Shown one piece after another: positions 24,905 through 33,980 of a stretch of 64,000 nt of DNA; position 1 is the first letter of the stretch, and each line of letters starts with the position of its first letter. The DNA lies in NCBI GenBank assembly GCA_003130815.1, contig QFDA01000002.1, positions 1-64,000 of the forward strand, given 5' to 3'. The stretch is from Bacteroidetes bacterium SCGC AAA795-G10. Its GTDB lineage: Bacteria > Bacteroidota > Bacteroidia > Flavobacteriales > Flavobacteriaceae. The position numbers and the translations under genes are program-made. The notes below the pieces were generated by a model that was given only the letters and a program-made list of their open reading frames with translations, made no database searches and was not told the origin of the DNA.

Positions 24905-27820
24905 TTAAAAGTTTACGTTTAGGCTAAATAAAAACTGGCGTGAGTTTGGATATGGAGTTACCTCAATTCCGCTTGATAATCCTGCTCCACCATTCACAGA
25001 GGTTTCAGGGTCATAACTTGAATAATCAGTTATTGTAAGTAAATTTCTACCCGTCAACCCTAGCCTAACATTTGAAATATCTCCAGAAAGCCAGGAAAAT
25101 GTATTTTCTGGCAGAGTATAATATATTGCAGCTTCTCTTAATCTCATGTATGCAGCAGGCTCGATAAAGCGCTGTGGTACAAAACCTAATGATGCTCTTT
25201 CCTGTCCTTCAGGGGTATCTAGGTCGGCAGTTACACCACCTAAATCAGTAAGTAATTTAGATAAGTTTATATTTTCGCCTCCCTCTTTCCAATGAATTAA
25301 GAATCCAACTTCTAAATTTCTTGAAATTGTAAAATTGTTGTTGAATGAAACTTGAAAGTCAGGTTCAACATCACCAATCTGAGTAGGCACTCCCCCAATG
25401 TTACCAGCTAATTGAGTTACAGGCTGTCCTTCTTGTATGTAAAAAGTTCCAAGACCTAAACCAAAACCTGCTCCAGGTTGAGGAAATGCAGGTACATCTA
25501 ACCTTGTAATTTCTGACCTATTTAACCAGAACTGAATTCCACTATTCCAGCTGAATCTGTCATTATCAAAAGCATTGATGTTAATACCGACTTCTAATCC
25601 TCGATTCTCGAGATCAGCTAGGTTAGTTGTTTCTCTTGAAAAACCACTGGAAGTTGGTAAAGACCTACTTAAAATAAGATCTTGAACATTTCTGTTATAA
25701 TATGTAAGCTCAAGTCCAATTTTTTCAATAAATCTTAAATCAACTCCTACTTCTAACTCCTGAGATGTTTCAGGTTCTATATTTGCATCTCCTCTAAGTG
25801 ATGCAATAGTTGATCCACCAACACCACCTATAGCTACCGAATTCAAACTTGTAAAAATTGAACCGAATGAAGCTGATGAACCAGTTTCACCATATGCCGC
25901 TCTAAGTTTTAACTGGTCAATTGTACTGTTATTCCAGTTTCCGAAGTTTTGAATATTTACTGCTAATGAAGCTTTTGGAAATCCGTAAAATTTGTTTGGA
26001 TCACCATTTAAGGAGGATTTATCAGCTCTATAACCAACAGTGGCTATAAATTGGTCCTTATAGTTTCCTTCAATTTGTCCAAAATATCCAAATTCTTCAA
26101 TCTCTGATTGTGTTTGGCTTATTGCTTGAGCAGAACCTTGTCCAAGAGTTGTTTGTCCAGGAATTAGTTGTGTTGCTTGATTAAAAACAACATCAGCGTC
26201 TCTTTTCAGGTAGGATATACCTCCTTGAGTTGTTAAAGCTAATGCGCCATCGAGTGCATCTCTATTCCAAACACCTAAACCTAAGAGATTGTAGTTTTTA
26301 AAATTATTTTTCCCTACACCAATAAATCCATTATCTCCACCATTTTGAGCTTGATGAATTTCTGGTACATAAACATAAGTTTCATTAGCTAAAAAGTCAA
26401 GACCTCCACTCCAAATCATCCTAAGTCTGTCTTTTTCACTATCTATAATTTTTGTGGTTAGTTTCAAACTCTGAATTAATCTGTTGTTGTCATCATCATT
26501 TCTTGCTTTGTCTCTAACAAATAGTGGGTTACCAGCATAATTTGGATTGTTTGGATAATTTCCTGAAGTATCAGGATACAAGTTTATCCATGGTCTAGTA
26601 AAAGCTAGTGTATAACCATAACTCAAACCACCTTCGTTTTCATTTCCAGTAAAACTCCTTCTTGACTGTCCTTGAATAAAATTTGAGGAAGACGATAGTT
26701 CAAATGTATTTGAAATTTTATGATCAATGTTAGCTCTAACGGAGAATCTATCAAATCCGGTGTACTTAATTATACCTTCTTCATCTCTATAGGATGTTCC
26801 AACATAAAATTGAGTCTTGTCGTTACCTCCTGAAACACTTAGTTTGGTATCTGATATTATACCTCTATTTCCGTAAATCTCATCTTCATAGTCAATTAGA
26901 CCAAATGAATTAATAGCATTATTATATTTAACTACTTCACTAGCACCAAAGGCAGCTTCGACAGATGCTGCAGTCCAATCTCTCATACCGAGTCTATTAG
27001 AAATTTCTGCAAAACCAATGTTTTGTGTTAAACTAACTTTTGTCTTTCCAGCTCTACCTTTTTTCGTAGTTATAATTATAACCCCAGCATTTGCTCTTGT
27101 TCCATATATTGCTGCAGCTGAAGCTCCTTTAAGAACTTCAATATTTTCGATATCATTAGGATCTAAATCAGCAATTCTATTTGGAGCATTCTCTTCACTT
27201 CCTCTGTTGGCCCCAGATGCAAATCTAAGTCCAGAAGGAATTTCGTTATTGTTTAAATAAACTCCATCTAATATAAAAAGAGGCTGATTATTACCATTGA
27301 TAGAAGATATTCCTCTTAATCTTAATGCAAATCCACCTCCAGGTGCACCTGATGATGATGTAATATTCACACCAGGGATTTTTCCATAAAGAGCACCATC
27401 AACTGTACCTTGATTCGTTTTTCCGACTAACTCTTCACTAGAAACAGTTGCTACTGCATTGGCTAAATTTCTTCTTTTAACACTCGTACCTAAACCTGTG
27501 ATTACAACCTCATCTAAAATTGTATCTTCAGTATTCATTATGATTGTCATAAAATCTCCACTAGCCGGAACAGATTGTGTTTCAAATCCAATAAATGAGA
27601 AAATCAAATTATCCCCTTCTGAAGCGTCAACGGTAAAATTACCATCAAAATCAGATGTAGTTCCGATAGTGGTGCCATCAACTACAACTGTTACTCCAGG
27701 AATAGGTTTTGAATCCTCATCTTGAATATTTCCGCTTATTTGTTGCGAATAGACCATTGATCCTGATAAAAGGAAAAGGCTTGTCACAAAAAATAAAAGT
27801 CTATTGATTGTTCTATTCAT
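24905..27820 (-). CDS. SusC/RagA family TonB-linked outer-membrane protein
   Basis: The 971-residue protein starts with a signal peptide, then a carboxypeptidase-D-regulatory-like domain (about residues 27-100, ISGNIQDEDSKPIPGVTVVV), followed by the DEVVITG element and the TonB plug domain (FALRLRGISSINGNNQPLFILDGVY, then ASAAAIYGTRANAGVIIITTKKG). The rest is the 22-strand barrel and ends in an aromatic-terminated strand (FSLNVNF). This is the SusC channel that imports a substrate delivered by SusD. It has no extra N-terminal sigma-factor-interacting (STN) domain. Adjacent genes are not carbohydrate-active enzymes, unlike in usual polysaccharide utilisation loci. Confidence 0.97.
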   Translation of the reverse strand: MNRTINRLLFFVTSLFLLSGSMVYSQQISGNIQDEDSKPIPGVTVVVDGTTIGTTSDFDGNFTVDASEGDNLIFSFIGFETQSVPASGDFMTIIMNTEDTILDEVVITGLGTSVKRRNLANAVATVSSEELVGKTNQGTVDGALYGKIPGVNITSSSGAPGGGFALRLRGISSINGNNQPLFILDGVYLNNNEIPSGLRFASGANRGSEENAPNRIADLDPNDIENIEVLKGASAAAIYGTRANAGVIIITTKKGRAGKTKVSLTQNIGFAEISNRLGMRDWTAASVEAAFGASEVVKYNNAINSFGLIDYEDEIYGNRGIISDTKLSVSGGNDKTQFYVGTSYRDEEGIIKYTGFDRFSVRANIDHKISNTFELSSSSNFIQGQSRRSFTGNENEGGLSYGYTLAFTRPWINLYPDTSGNYPNNPNYAGNPLFVRDKARNDDDNNRLIQSLKLTTKIIDSEKDRLRMIWSGGLDFLANETYVYVPEIHQAQNGGDNGFIGVGKNNFKNYNLLGLGVWNRDALDGALALTTQGGISYLKRDADVVFNQATQLIPGQTTLGQGSAQAISQTQSEIEEFGYFGQIEGNYKDQFIATVGYRADKSSLNGDPNKFYGFPKASLAVNIQNFGNWNNSTIDQLKLRAAYGETGSSASFGSIFTSLNSVAIGGVGGSTIASLRGDANIEPETSQELEVGVDLRFIEKIGLELTYYNRNVQDLILSRSLPTSSGFSRETTNLADLENRGLEVGININAFDNDRFSWNSGIQFWLNRSEITRLDVPAFPQPGAGFGLGLGTFYIQEGQPVTQLAGNIGGVPTQIGDVEPDFQVSFNNNFTISRNLEVGFLIHWKEGGENINLSKLLTDLGGVTADLDTPEGQERASLGFVPQRFIEPAAYMRLREAAIYYTLPENTFSWLSGDISNVRLGLTGRNLLTITDYSSYDPETSVNGGAGLSSGIEVTPYPNSRQFLFSLNVNF

Positions 27821-28276
27821 TATAATTTTTTTTAAATGTCGCGCAAATTAAGAATATTTTAATAATATGTTAACCTATTTAGATTAGTTTTTTATGTGAA
27901 CTTTAATTTGAACTTTAAATTTTATAGTATAAAAGTTTAATTTTAGTTTAATATCTTAAACTTTGGGGTTTTTTGAGTACTTAGTTTAAAACCTCGAAGA
28001 TAAAAAAGTGGGGCTAAGATAACATTGCGTGACCAACTACAATTGAATGACAATATTTCTTTACCCCACTGACTGCATGTTGGTAATTGAAAATTCATAA
28101 AACTTTCTTCTAAATACAATACAATAAGATATTTTAAGATTATATAACAATCAGTAAAACTTATCAGACAATCAAATTTTCACCAACTTAATTAGTGGTA
28201 ACACGAATATTCTTAAATTCTTGAGTTTACTTGGTCCAACTTATAAACAAAATATTTTTTTTAAATTGTATTCAAG
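27821..28276. other. 456-bp spacer between susC and the divergent aminotransferase gene
   Basis: This divergent spacer contains no gene I can support. It contains a direct repeat GAACTTTAA at 27898-27906 and 27910-27918, then an inverted repeat AAAGTTTAA (27932-27940) and TTAAACTTT (27956-27964), about 80-145 bases upstream of susC. Further along there is a 7-bp inverted repeat AGTGGGG (28007-28013) and CCCCACT (28064-28070), separated by 50 bases, in an unusually GC-rich patch. A 51-codon frame runs on the minus strand at 27943-28098 but has no ribosome-binding or family support. Promoters for both neighbours must lie here; I could not pick out a convincing -33/-7 pair. Confidence 0.5.
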
Positions 28277-29533
28277 ATGGACAAAAGAACATTTTTAAAA
28301 AATATTGGAGCTCTAGGATTATTTCCCTTAACTAATCAATTACATTATGAAGAGGCAGATTCAAAATTAATTGATACAGCTGATTACAATGAATCGGATT
28401 TTTGGAAATTAGTACGAAGTCAGTATAATTTACATCCTGATTTTATTAATCTAGAAAGTGGTTATTATAATATTATTCCCAAACCAACTCTCGCAAAACA
28501 AATTGAACACATTAAAAGAATTAATCTTGAGGGATCCTTCTACATGAGAAATAATCGTTTTAAGGATAAGGCTATGGTAACCGATCAACTTTCAAAACTT
28601 GTAAATTGTCCTTCTGACAACCTTGTTATTACAAGAAATGCAACCGAATCTCTAGATCTTGTTATTAGTGGATTTCCATGGGAAAAAGGCGATGAAGCAA
28701 TTTATGCATTGCAGGATTATGGTTCTATGCAAGACATGTTTGAACAGATTAGCAAAAGACACAATGTTGTTTTAAAAAAGGTTTCTATACCTAATCACCC
28801 TTTAAATGATGAAGAAATAGTTTCAATTTATAAAAGTCAAATAACTGCAAAAACTAAACTTATTATGGTCAGTCACATGATAAACATTACTGGCCAAATT
28901 TTACCTATAAAAAAAATATGCCTTATGGCAAAAAATTATGGGGTAAAAGTTTTAGTTGATGGTGCGCATTGTGTAGGACATTTTGATTTTAAAATTGATG
29001 ACTTAGGTTGTGATTATTATGGATCAAGTCTACACAAATGGTTAGCGACACCATTAGGTGCAGGTCTTTTATATGTTGATTCAAAACATATACCAAATAT
29101 TTGGCCATTAATAGCTGATCATGAAAAAAATCCAACAAAAATTCAAAGGCTTAGTCACACAGGAACTCACCCTTGTAGTACAGATTTAAGTATAATAGAT
29201 TCTATCGAATATTTGAATTGGATTGGTATAAAGAGAAAAGAGAAGAGATTAAATTATTTAAAGTCTTATTGGTTAGATGCTTTAAAAGATAACCCAAAAA
29301 TAATTATAAATACCCCATACGATAAAAAAAGGAGCTGTGGTATCGGAAATGTTGGAATTAGGAATATGAAGCCTGAGTTACTAGCAAAACGTCTTTATGA
29401 AGAATTCAAGATATTTACCGTGGCCATAGATTATGCAAATGTTAAAGGTTGTAGGATTACACCTAATGTATTTAACAATACCCAAGAGCTAGATAGTTTT
29501 ATTGTAGCAATGCAAACTTTGGCAGACACTTGA
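28277..29533 (+). CDS. Class V aminotransferase-fold PLP enzyme (isopenicillin-N-epimerase-like), with leader
   Basis: This 418-residue enzyme belongs to the class V aminotransferase / cysteine desulfurase fold, nearest to the isopenicillin-N-epimerase-like branch. It carries the TRNATESLD segment, the PLP-ring-binding Asp in VDGAHCVGHF, and Lys 254 of SSLHKWLATPLGAGLL, which should form the Schiff base. The N-terminus (DKRTFLKNIGALGLFPL) resembles a Tat-type leader with a Lys-Arg pair, as seen for exported family members. Whether it is exported cannot be shown here. The reaction is unknown; the branch includes epimerases, lyases and desulfurases. The Kazal-domain gene follows after 4 bases, so co-transcription is likely. 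Confidence 0.85.
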   Translation: MDKRTFLKNIGALGLFPLTNQLHYEEADSKLIDTADYNESDFWKLVRSQYNLHPDFINLESGYYNIIPKPTLAKQIEHIKRINLEGSFYMRNNRFKDKAMVTDQLSKLVNCPSDNLVITRNATESLDLVISGFPWEKGDEAIYALQDYGSMQDMFEQISKRHNVVLKKVSIPNHPLNDEEIVSIYKSQITAKTKLIMVSHMINITGQILPIKKICLMAKNYGVKVLVDGAHCVGHFDFKIDDLGCDYYGSSLHKWLATPLGAGLLYVDSKHIPNIWPLIADHEKNPTKIQRLSHTGTHPCSTDLSIIDSIEYLNWIGIKRKEKRLNYLKSYWLDALKDNPKIIINTPYDKKRSCGIGNVGIRNMKPELLAKRLYEEFKIFTVAIDYANVKGCRITPNVFNNTQELDSFIVAMQTLADT

Positions 29534-29537
29534 TTAT

Positions 29538-29786
29538 TTGAAAGTCCTTTCCAATTATATAACAATTGTAATTCTTAGCATAATTATGCCAGTATTTTTT
29601 TATTGTGAACCTATTAATGAGTCTCCAAATGATGCTGGTTGCATAGATGAGAATTTAATTGATTCATCAGCTATTTGTTATGAGATCTATGACCCGGTTT
29701 GCGGTTGTAACCAAGTAACCTATCCAAATGACTGTATTGCAGAAAATAATGGTGTGCTTATTTTTGAAAAGGGATCATGCAATTAA
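29538..29786 (+). CDS. Kazal-type protease-inhibitor-domain lipoprotein, 82 residues
   Basis: The protein starts at a TTG 4 bases after the aminotransferase stop; no upstream ATG is available in this frame. The first 22 residues are a hydrophobic leader ending in a lipobox-like VFFYC. The mature part is one Kazal-like domain with the consensus cysteine spacing and the hallmark DPVCGCNQVTYPNDCIAEN followed by GVLIFEKGSC. Kazal domains inhibit serine proteases in animals, and bacterial copies are thought to protect against or modulate external proteases. It probably sits on the cell surface. Role in relation to the upstream PLP enzyme is unknown. Confidence 0.75.
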   Translation: MKVLSNYITIVILSIIMPVFFYCEPINESPNDAGCIDENLIDSSAICYEIYDPVCGCNQVTYPNDCIAENNGVLIFEKGSCN

Positions 29787-29835
29787 GATGAGTTTTTATA
29801 ATTTTAATACAAAATCTTAAAGATATCTTTACTCC

Positions 29836-30117
29836 ATGAAAGCATTAACCAACAAAGAGATTAATATTAAAATAACCAACATTGATAAGTGGAAAATTAT
29901 TAATGGATCGCTTTGTAAGGAATTTGAGTTTGAAAATTTTGTAAAGGCCATTGAATTTATTAACAAAATAGCTGAGATTGCTGAAGAACAAGAACATCAT
30001 CCAGTTTTAACAAATAGCTATAATTATCTTAAAATTGAATTGAAAACCCATGATATAAATGGGATATCGGATAAAGATTTCAAGCTTGCAAAAACAATTG
30101 ATGATCTAAAACTATAG
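29836..30117 (+). CDS. 4a-hydroxytetrahydrobiopterin (pterin-4a-carbinolamine) dehydratase
   Basis: This 93-residue protein is a PCD/DCoH family member. The catalytic motif EQEHHPVL with adjacent histidines is visible, followed by YNYLKIELKTHDINGISDKDFKLA, the other conserved block, which carries the third His. The enzyme dehydrates 4a-hydroxytetrahydropterin formed by aromatic amino acid hydroxylases such as phenylalanine hydroxylase, recycling the cofactor. No hydroxylase gene is seen in this window. It is cytoplasmic and of usual length. Its 3' end overlaps the convergent DUF1080 gene by 6 bases. Confidence 0.9.
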   Translation: MKALTNKEINIKITNIDKWKIINGSLCKEFEFENFVKAIEFINKIAEIAEEQEHHPVLTNSYNYLKIELKTHDINGISDKDFKLAKTIDDLKL

Positions 30118-30702
30118 TTCATTTACTAATAAATTTCGCCAACGTACTTTTATTCCACCCCCGTCATGAATTTGAAGTGCAATTGAACCCTTTCCTTTAC
30201 CAATCATTTCATCTTCTAATGAAATCATCGAGGTACCATTAAGCCAGCTTTGAATTTGATTACCCACAACCCTAATGCGCATTTTATTCCATTTACCCAT
30301 TTTCAAAACTTTATCTTTTTCTTTATCAGGCTTAATTAACCAACCACGTCCATATGATTCATAAACCCCTCCTGTATCACTTCCAGGAGGTGCAACTTCA
30401 ACTTGCCATCCACTTACTTTGGTACCTTCAAATGTCGATCTTATAAAAACTCCACTATTCCCATTGGCCTCTTGTTTAAATTCAACAGTTAAATCAAAAT
30501 CATCGTAAAATTTTTGTGTTGATAAATACCCATATCCCTTATCTGGCCCACTTTCACATATTAATATACCATTCTCAACATACCATAATTCAGTTCCGTG
30601 AATATTCCATCCATCTAGATTTTTGCCATTGAATAAAGATTCCTGTGCTGTTAAAGAAAATGTTGTTAGTATAAGGGTTATATTTAAAAGTAATTTTTTC
30701 AT
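30112..30702 (-). CDS. DUF1080 (3-keto-disaccharide hydrolase domain) secreted protein
   Basis: The protein has a signal peptide (MKKLLLNITLILTTFSLTAQ) and one DUF1080 domain of about 175 residues. Recognisable segments are SLFNGKNLDGWNIHG at the start, FDLTVEFKQEANGNSGVFIRS in the middle and GSIALQIHDGGGIKVRWRNLLV at the end. The fold is a concanavalin-like jelly roll. In some Bacteroidota the domain hydrolyses 3-keto-glycosides or beta-glucans in the 3-keto pathway; the family is heterogeneous. Here it is a single gene, convergent with the pterin dehydratase. A Gfo/Idh/MocA oxidoreductase elsewhere in the window could act in the same kind of pathway, but this is speculative. Confidence 0.88.
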   Translation of the reverse strand: MKKLLLNITLILTTFSLTAQESLFNGKNLDGWNIHGTELWYVENGILICESGPDKGYGYLSTQKFYDDFDLTVEFKQEANGNSGVFIRSTFEGTKVSGWQVEVAPPGSDTGGVYESYGRGWLIKPDKEKDKVLKMGKWNKMRIRVVGNQIQSWLNGTSMISLEDEMIGKGKGSIALQIHDGGGIKVRWRNLLVNEL

Positions 30703-30764
30703 TGGGTTAAATATTTTTATTATTTAGATAACATCCTACAAAATAACATATTAAAACAAGATTT

Positions 30765-32828
30765 ATGGGGAAAATATTTTTTTTATTTGGGAACCTGTTT
30801 TTATTATCAAATATATTGATTTCGCAAATCAATCCCCAGGATATTGATATTGTACGCGACAAATTCGGAGTGCCACATATTTATGCAAAAACAGATAGAG
30901 AAGTAGCCTATGGTTTAGCTTGGGCACATGCTGAAGATGATTTTAAAACTATTCAGATTGGATATTTAGCTGGTAATAATCTTTTGTCAAGATATTACGG
31001 AAATAAAGGTTTAGGAGCAGATTTCATTACACAATTTATTGGATCTGAGGAATTGTTTGATAAAAAATATGTATCTGATATTACACCTGAATATAAAATT
31101 ATTGTAAAATCATATGCAGAGGCTTTAAACAGATATGCTGAAATAAATCCAGATGAAGTTTTGGTACCAGAACTGTTTCCAATTACCGAGAAAAAAATGC
31201 TCCGGTATGCTCAACTTCAACTCTTTGTTTCATCCAAAGGAGATATGTGGGTTTCAAAAATTATAAGTAATAATATCTCAACAAAAGTTGAAAAAACTGA
31301 AAATTACATAGGATCAAATATGTTTGCTTTTAATAGCCAAAAAACTACTGATGGAGATACCTATTTTGCTATCAATACTCATCAACCATTGGATGGTCCA
31401 GTCTCATGGTATGAAGCTCATCTTTGTAGTGAAGAAGGAACAAATATTTTAGGAGCTTTATTTGCAGGTAGTCCTAATATTCTAACTGGTACAAATGAAA
31501 ATTTAGCGTGGACACATACTGTGAATGAACCCGATAAAACTGATGTTTTTGCCTTGGAAATGCATCCTAAGGAGAAACTGAAATATAGAGTTGATGAAAA
31601 TTATTTATCTCTAATAAAAAGAAAAGCTATTCTTAGATACAGTCTTCTTGGTATACCTATTAGAATAAAAAAGAAATACTACAATAGTATTTATGGACCA
31701 ACATTAAAAAATAAAAGTGGGTTTTACGCTGTTAGAACCCCTATACTTTTCGATATAAGAGCTTTAAATCAATGGTGGCTGATGAATAAGGCTAAAAACT
31801 TTAGTGAATTTTATGAAATACTTAAAATGAAAGCGTTACCTGGGTATAATATAGGATACGCAGATAAAAATGATACAATTTTTTACATGTCTAATGGGCT
31901 AATACCTAAAAGAGAAAAAGGGTATAATTGGAAGCAAGTTGTTCCAGGTAATACTCAAAAAACATTATGGACTCAGAATTATAATATTGAAGAACTTCCT
32001 CAAGTTTTACAACCAAAATCAGGTTATTTTTACAACGCCAATCACACTCCATTTCGTTCCTCTGGACTAGAAGATAATCCTGACCCAAACCAATTTGATG
32101 AAAATATGGGTTTTGAAAAATTCGACAATAATAGATCTACTAGAATCAAAGAACTTATAGATGAATATGAAAAAATAAATTATGCTGATTTTAAAAAAAT
32201 TAAATATGACAGACAATATCCCAAACCTTATAACTTTAGTTGGATGAATATAAATCATTTGGAGCTCTTAGATCCTAAAAAATACCCAGATATATCAGAC
32301 TTAATAATACGTTTACAAAAATGGGATAGAAAAGCAGATGCAAATTCTTTAGGAGCGGGAACATTCGCCGTATTTTATAATGAGTTAAGACCTTTTTATA
32401 AAAAATTAAATGGAGAAAAAATTTTTCCTCCTTCTTTTATAATCAATGCTTTAAGAAATACCAAAAAGTATATGCTAAGAAATTTCAATACGACTGATGT
32501 CGCTTTAGGTGACTATCAAAAATTGGTAAGAGGAAATAAAGTACTTCCTATTTTCGGACTTCCTGATGTGATTACGGCTATGTCTTCAAGACCATATAAA
32601 GGCGGAAAAGTTAAAGTTGTGAGTGGTGAATCTTATATACAATTAATACGATTTACAAAACAAGGTCCAGAAATAGAATCAATTATTTCATATGGTAGTT
32701 CAGACCACCCTGATTCAGAACATTATAGCGACCAAATGGAACTTTATTCAAATTTTAAAACAAAAAAAATGAACCTTAATAAAGAAAAAATCTATTCTAA
32801 CGCCAAAAAGATTTATCATCCCAAATAA
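30765..32828 (+). CDS. Penicillin-acylase family Ntn hydrolase, secreted
   Basis: The protein of 687 residues is a penicillin/acylhomoserine-lactone acylase family member. After a signal peptide it begins with IDIVRDKFGVPHIYAKTDREVAYGLAWAHAEDDF, the typical start of the alpha chain. The autocatalytic cleavage site IGSNMFAF, with nucleophile Ser 184, would separate alpha and beta chains. Later segments NTHQPLDGPVSWYEAHL and GTNENLAWTHTVNEPD are conserved beta-chain motifs. Family members remove acyl groups from amides such as beta-lactams, acyl-homoserine lactones or N-acyl amino acids, in the periplasm. The substrate is not predictable from sequence. It is an isolated gene in plus orientation. 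Confidence 0.92.
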   Translation: MGKIFFLFGNLFLLSNILISQINPQDIDIVRDKFGVPHIYAKTDREVAYGLAWAHAEDDFKTIQIGYLAGNNLLSRYYGNKGLGADFITQFIGSEELFDKKYVSDITPEYKIIVKSYAEALNRYAEINPDEVLVPELFPITEKKMLRYAQLQLFVSSKGDMWVSKIISNNISTKVEKTENYIGSNMFAFNSQKTTDGDTYFAINTHQPLDGPVSWYEAHLCSEEGTNILGALFAGSPNILTGTNENLAWTHTVNEPDKTDVFALEMHPKEKLKYRVDENYLSLIKRKAILRYSLLGIPIRIKKKYYNSIYGPTLKNKSGFYAVRTPILFDIRALNQWWLMNKAKNFSEFYEILKMKALPGYNIGYADKNDTIFYMSNGLIPKREKGYNWKQVVPGNTQKTLWTQNYNIEELPQVLQPKSGYFYNANHTPFRSSGLEDNPDPNQFDENMGFEKFDNNRSTRIKELIDEYEKINYADFKKIKYDRQYPKPYNFSWMNINHLELLDPKKYPDISDLIIRLQKWDRKADANSLGAGTFAVFYNELRPFYKKLNGEKIFPPSFIINALRNTKKYMLRNFNTTDVALGDYQKLVRGNKVLPIFGLPDVITAMSSRPYKGGKVKVVSGESYIQLIRFTKQGPEIESIISYGSSDHPDSEHYSDQMELYSNFKTKKMNLNKEKIYSNAKKIYHPK

Positions 32829-32832
32829 AAGA

Positions 32833-33969
32833 TTAATAATTAATACTGGCTACTGCATCATTATAGATTCTTTCGTATGAATCAACAACAGATTCTAGAT
32901 CAAATTTTTTTGCTTGTAATTGAGCCTGTTTTTTAAATAATTTGTGCTTTTGAGGATTACTTAAAAGAGACATTGCATTATTAATCATAGAATCGGTATC
33001 TCCAATATTTGAAATAAAACCAGTTTTGCCATTTAAATTGACCTCGGGTATGCCTCCAGCATTTGATGAAATTATTGGAACACCGTGAGCCATAGCCTCT
33101 AGTGCAGAAAGTCCAAAACTTTCCTTTTCAGAAGGTAAAAGAAAAAGGTCTGAATAACATAAAATTTTGTCTATTTCACTGCTATTCCCAAGAAATAAAA
33201 CTTTATCTTTTAATTTATTATCATTAACATACCTTAAGGCTTTTCTTTTTTCAGGACCCTCACCCACCATCATAAGTTTTGAATTAATTTTTGAATTGAT
33301 ACCTTTAAAAATATCTATAACATCTATAATTCTTTTAAGTGGTCTAAAATTACTAATATGGGTAACAATCTTCTCTTCTTTTTCAGCTAGCAGTGATCGT
33401 TTACAAGGCTTATCCTTAGAAGCTATCGCTTCGGTATCAATAAAATTTGGAATTACATCAATTTTCTTTTTTATGTCGAATAAATTAAGTGTATCCTCCT
33501 TCAGGCTTTTTGAAACTGCAGTCACCCTATCCGAATGATTAATACTAAAAGTTACAGCTGGTCGATAAAATGGATGACTTCCAACTAAAGTTATATCAGT
33601 TCCATGAAGAGTTGTTACAATTGGAATCTCAATACCGATGTCAAAAAGCATTTTTTTTGCCATGTATGCCGCATAAGCATGTGGAATTGCATAGTGTACG
33701 TGAAGTAAATCGATTTTATTGGATTTAATAACATCAACAAGTCTACTCGACAGGGCAAGCTCATAAGGTTGGTATTTAAATAAAGGGTAGTCAGGAACAT
33801 TAACTTCATGAAAATGGATTTTAGAATCATTTAATGTCTCAAGTCGAACAGGAAGATTATAAGTTATAAAATGAATGTTGTGACCTCTTTTACCAAGTGC
33901 TAATCCAAGTTCAGTAGCTACTACTCCACTTCCTCCAAAAGTAGGATAACAAACTATGGCTATATTCAA
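32833..33969 (-). CDS. bshA: N-acetyl-alpha-D-glucosaminyl L-malate synthase BshA
   Basis: BshA catalyses the first step of bacillithiol synthesis, joining UDP-GlcNAc and L-malate. The protein has the expected length of 378 residues and a GT-B fold of the GT4 family. The N-terminal CYPTFGGSGVVATELGLALGKRGH, the HVHYAIPHAYAAYMA segment with residues for malate binding, and the C-terminal EKESFGLSALEAMAHGVPII, with the E-x7-E donor motif, all agree with BshA of Bacillus and flavobacteria. Partner genes bshB and bshC are not in this window. Bacillithiol is the main low-molecular-weight thiol in many Bacteroidota. The GH3/serine hydrolase gene lies upstream 11 bases away. Confidence 0.95.
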   Translation of the reverse strand: MNIAIVCYPTFGGSGVVATELGLALGKRGHNIHFITYNLPVRLETLNDSKIHFHEVNVPDYPLFKYQPYELALSSRLVDVIKSNKIDLLHVHYAIPHAYAAYMAKKMLFDIGIEIPIVTTLHGTDITLVGSHPFYRPAVTFSINHSDRVTAVSKSLKEDTLNLFDIKKKIDVIPNFIDTEAIASKDKPCKRSLLAEKEEKIVTHISNFRPLKRIIDVIDIFKGINSKINSKLMMVGEGPEKRKALRYVNDNKLKDKVLFLGNSSEIDKILCYSDLFLLPSEKESFGLSALEAMAHGVPIISSNAGGIPEVNLNGKTGFISNIGDTDSMINNAMSLLSNPQKHKLFKKQAQLQAKKFDLESVVDSYERIYNDAVASINY

Positions 33970-33980
33970 TTTTTTATCTT

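Noticed and set aside
28007-28070. Possible tRNA-like fold from the 7-bp inverted repeat
   Set aside because: There is no T-loop GGTTCRA-type sequence, no D-arm and the length is too short; it is kept only as a candidate structured element.
33167-33538. 123-codon plus-strand frame opposite bshA
   Set aside because: It is a shadow frame of bshA with biased, leucine/serine-rich composition, not a real protein.
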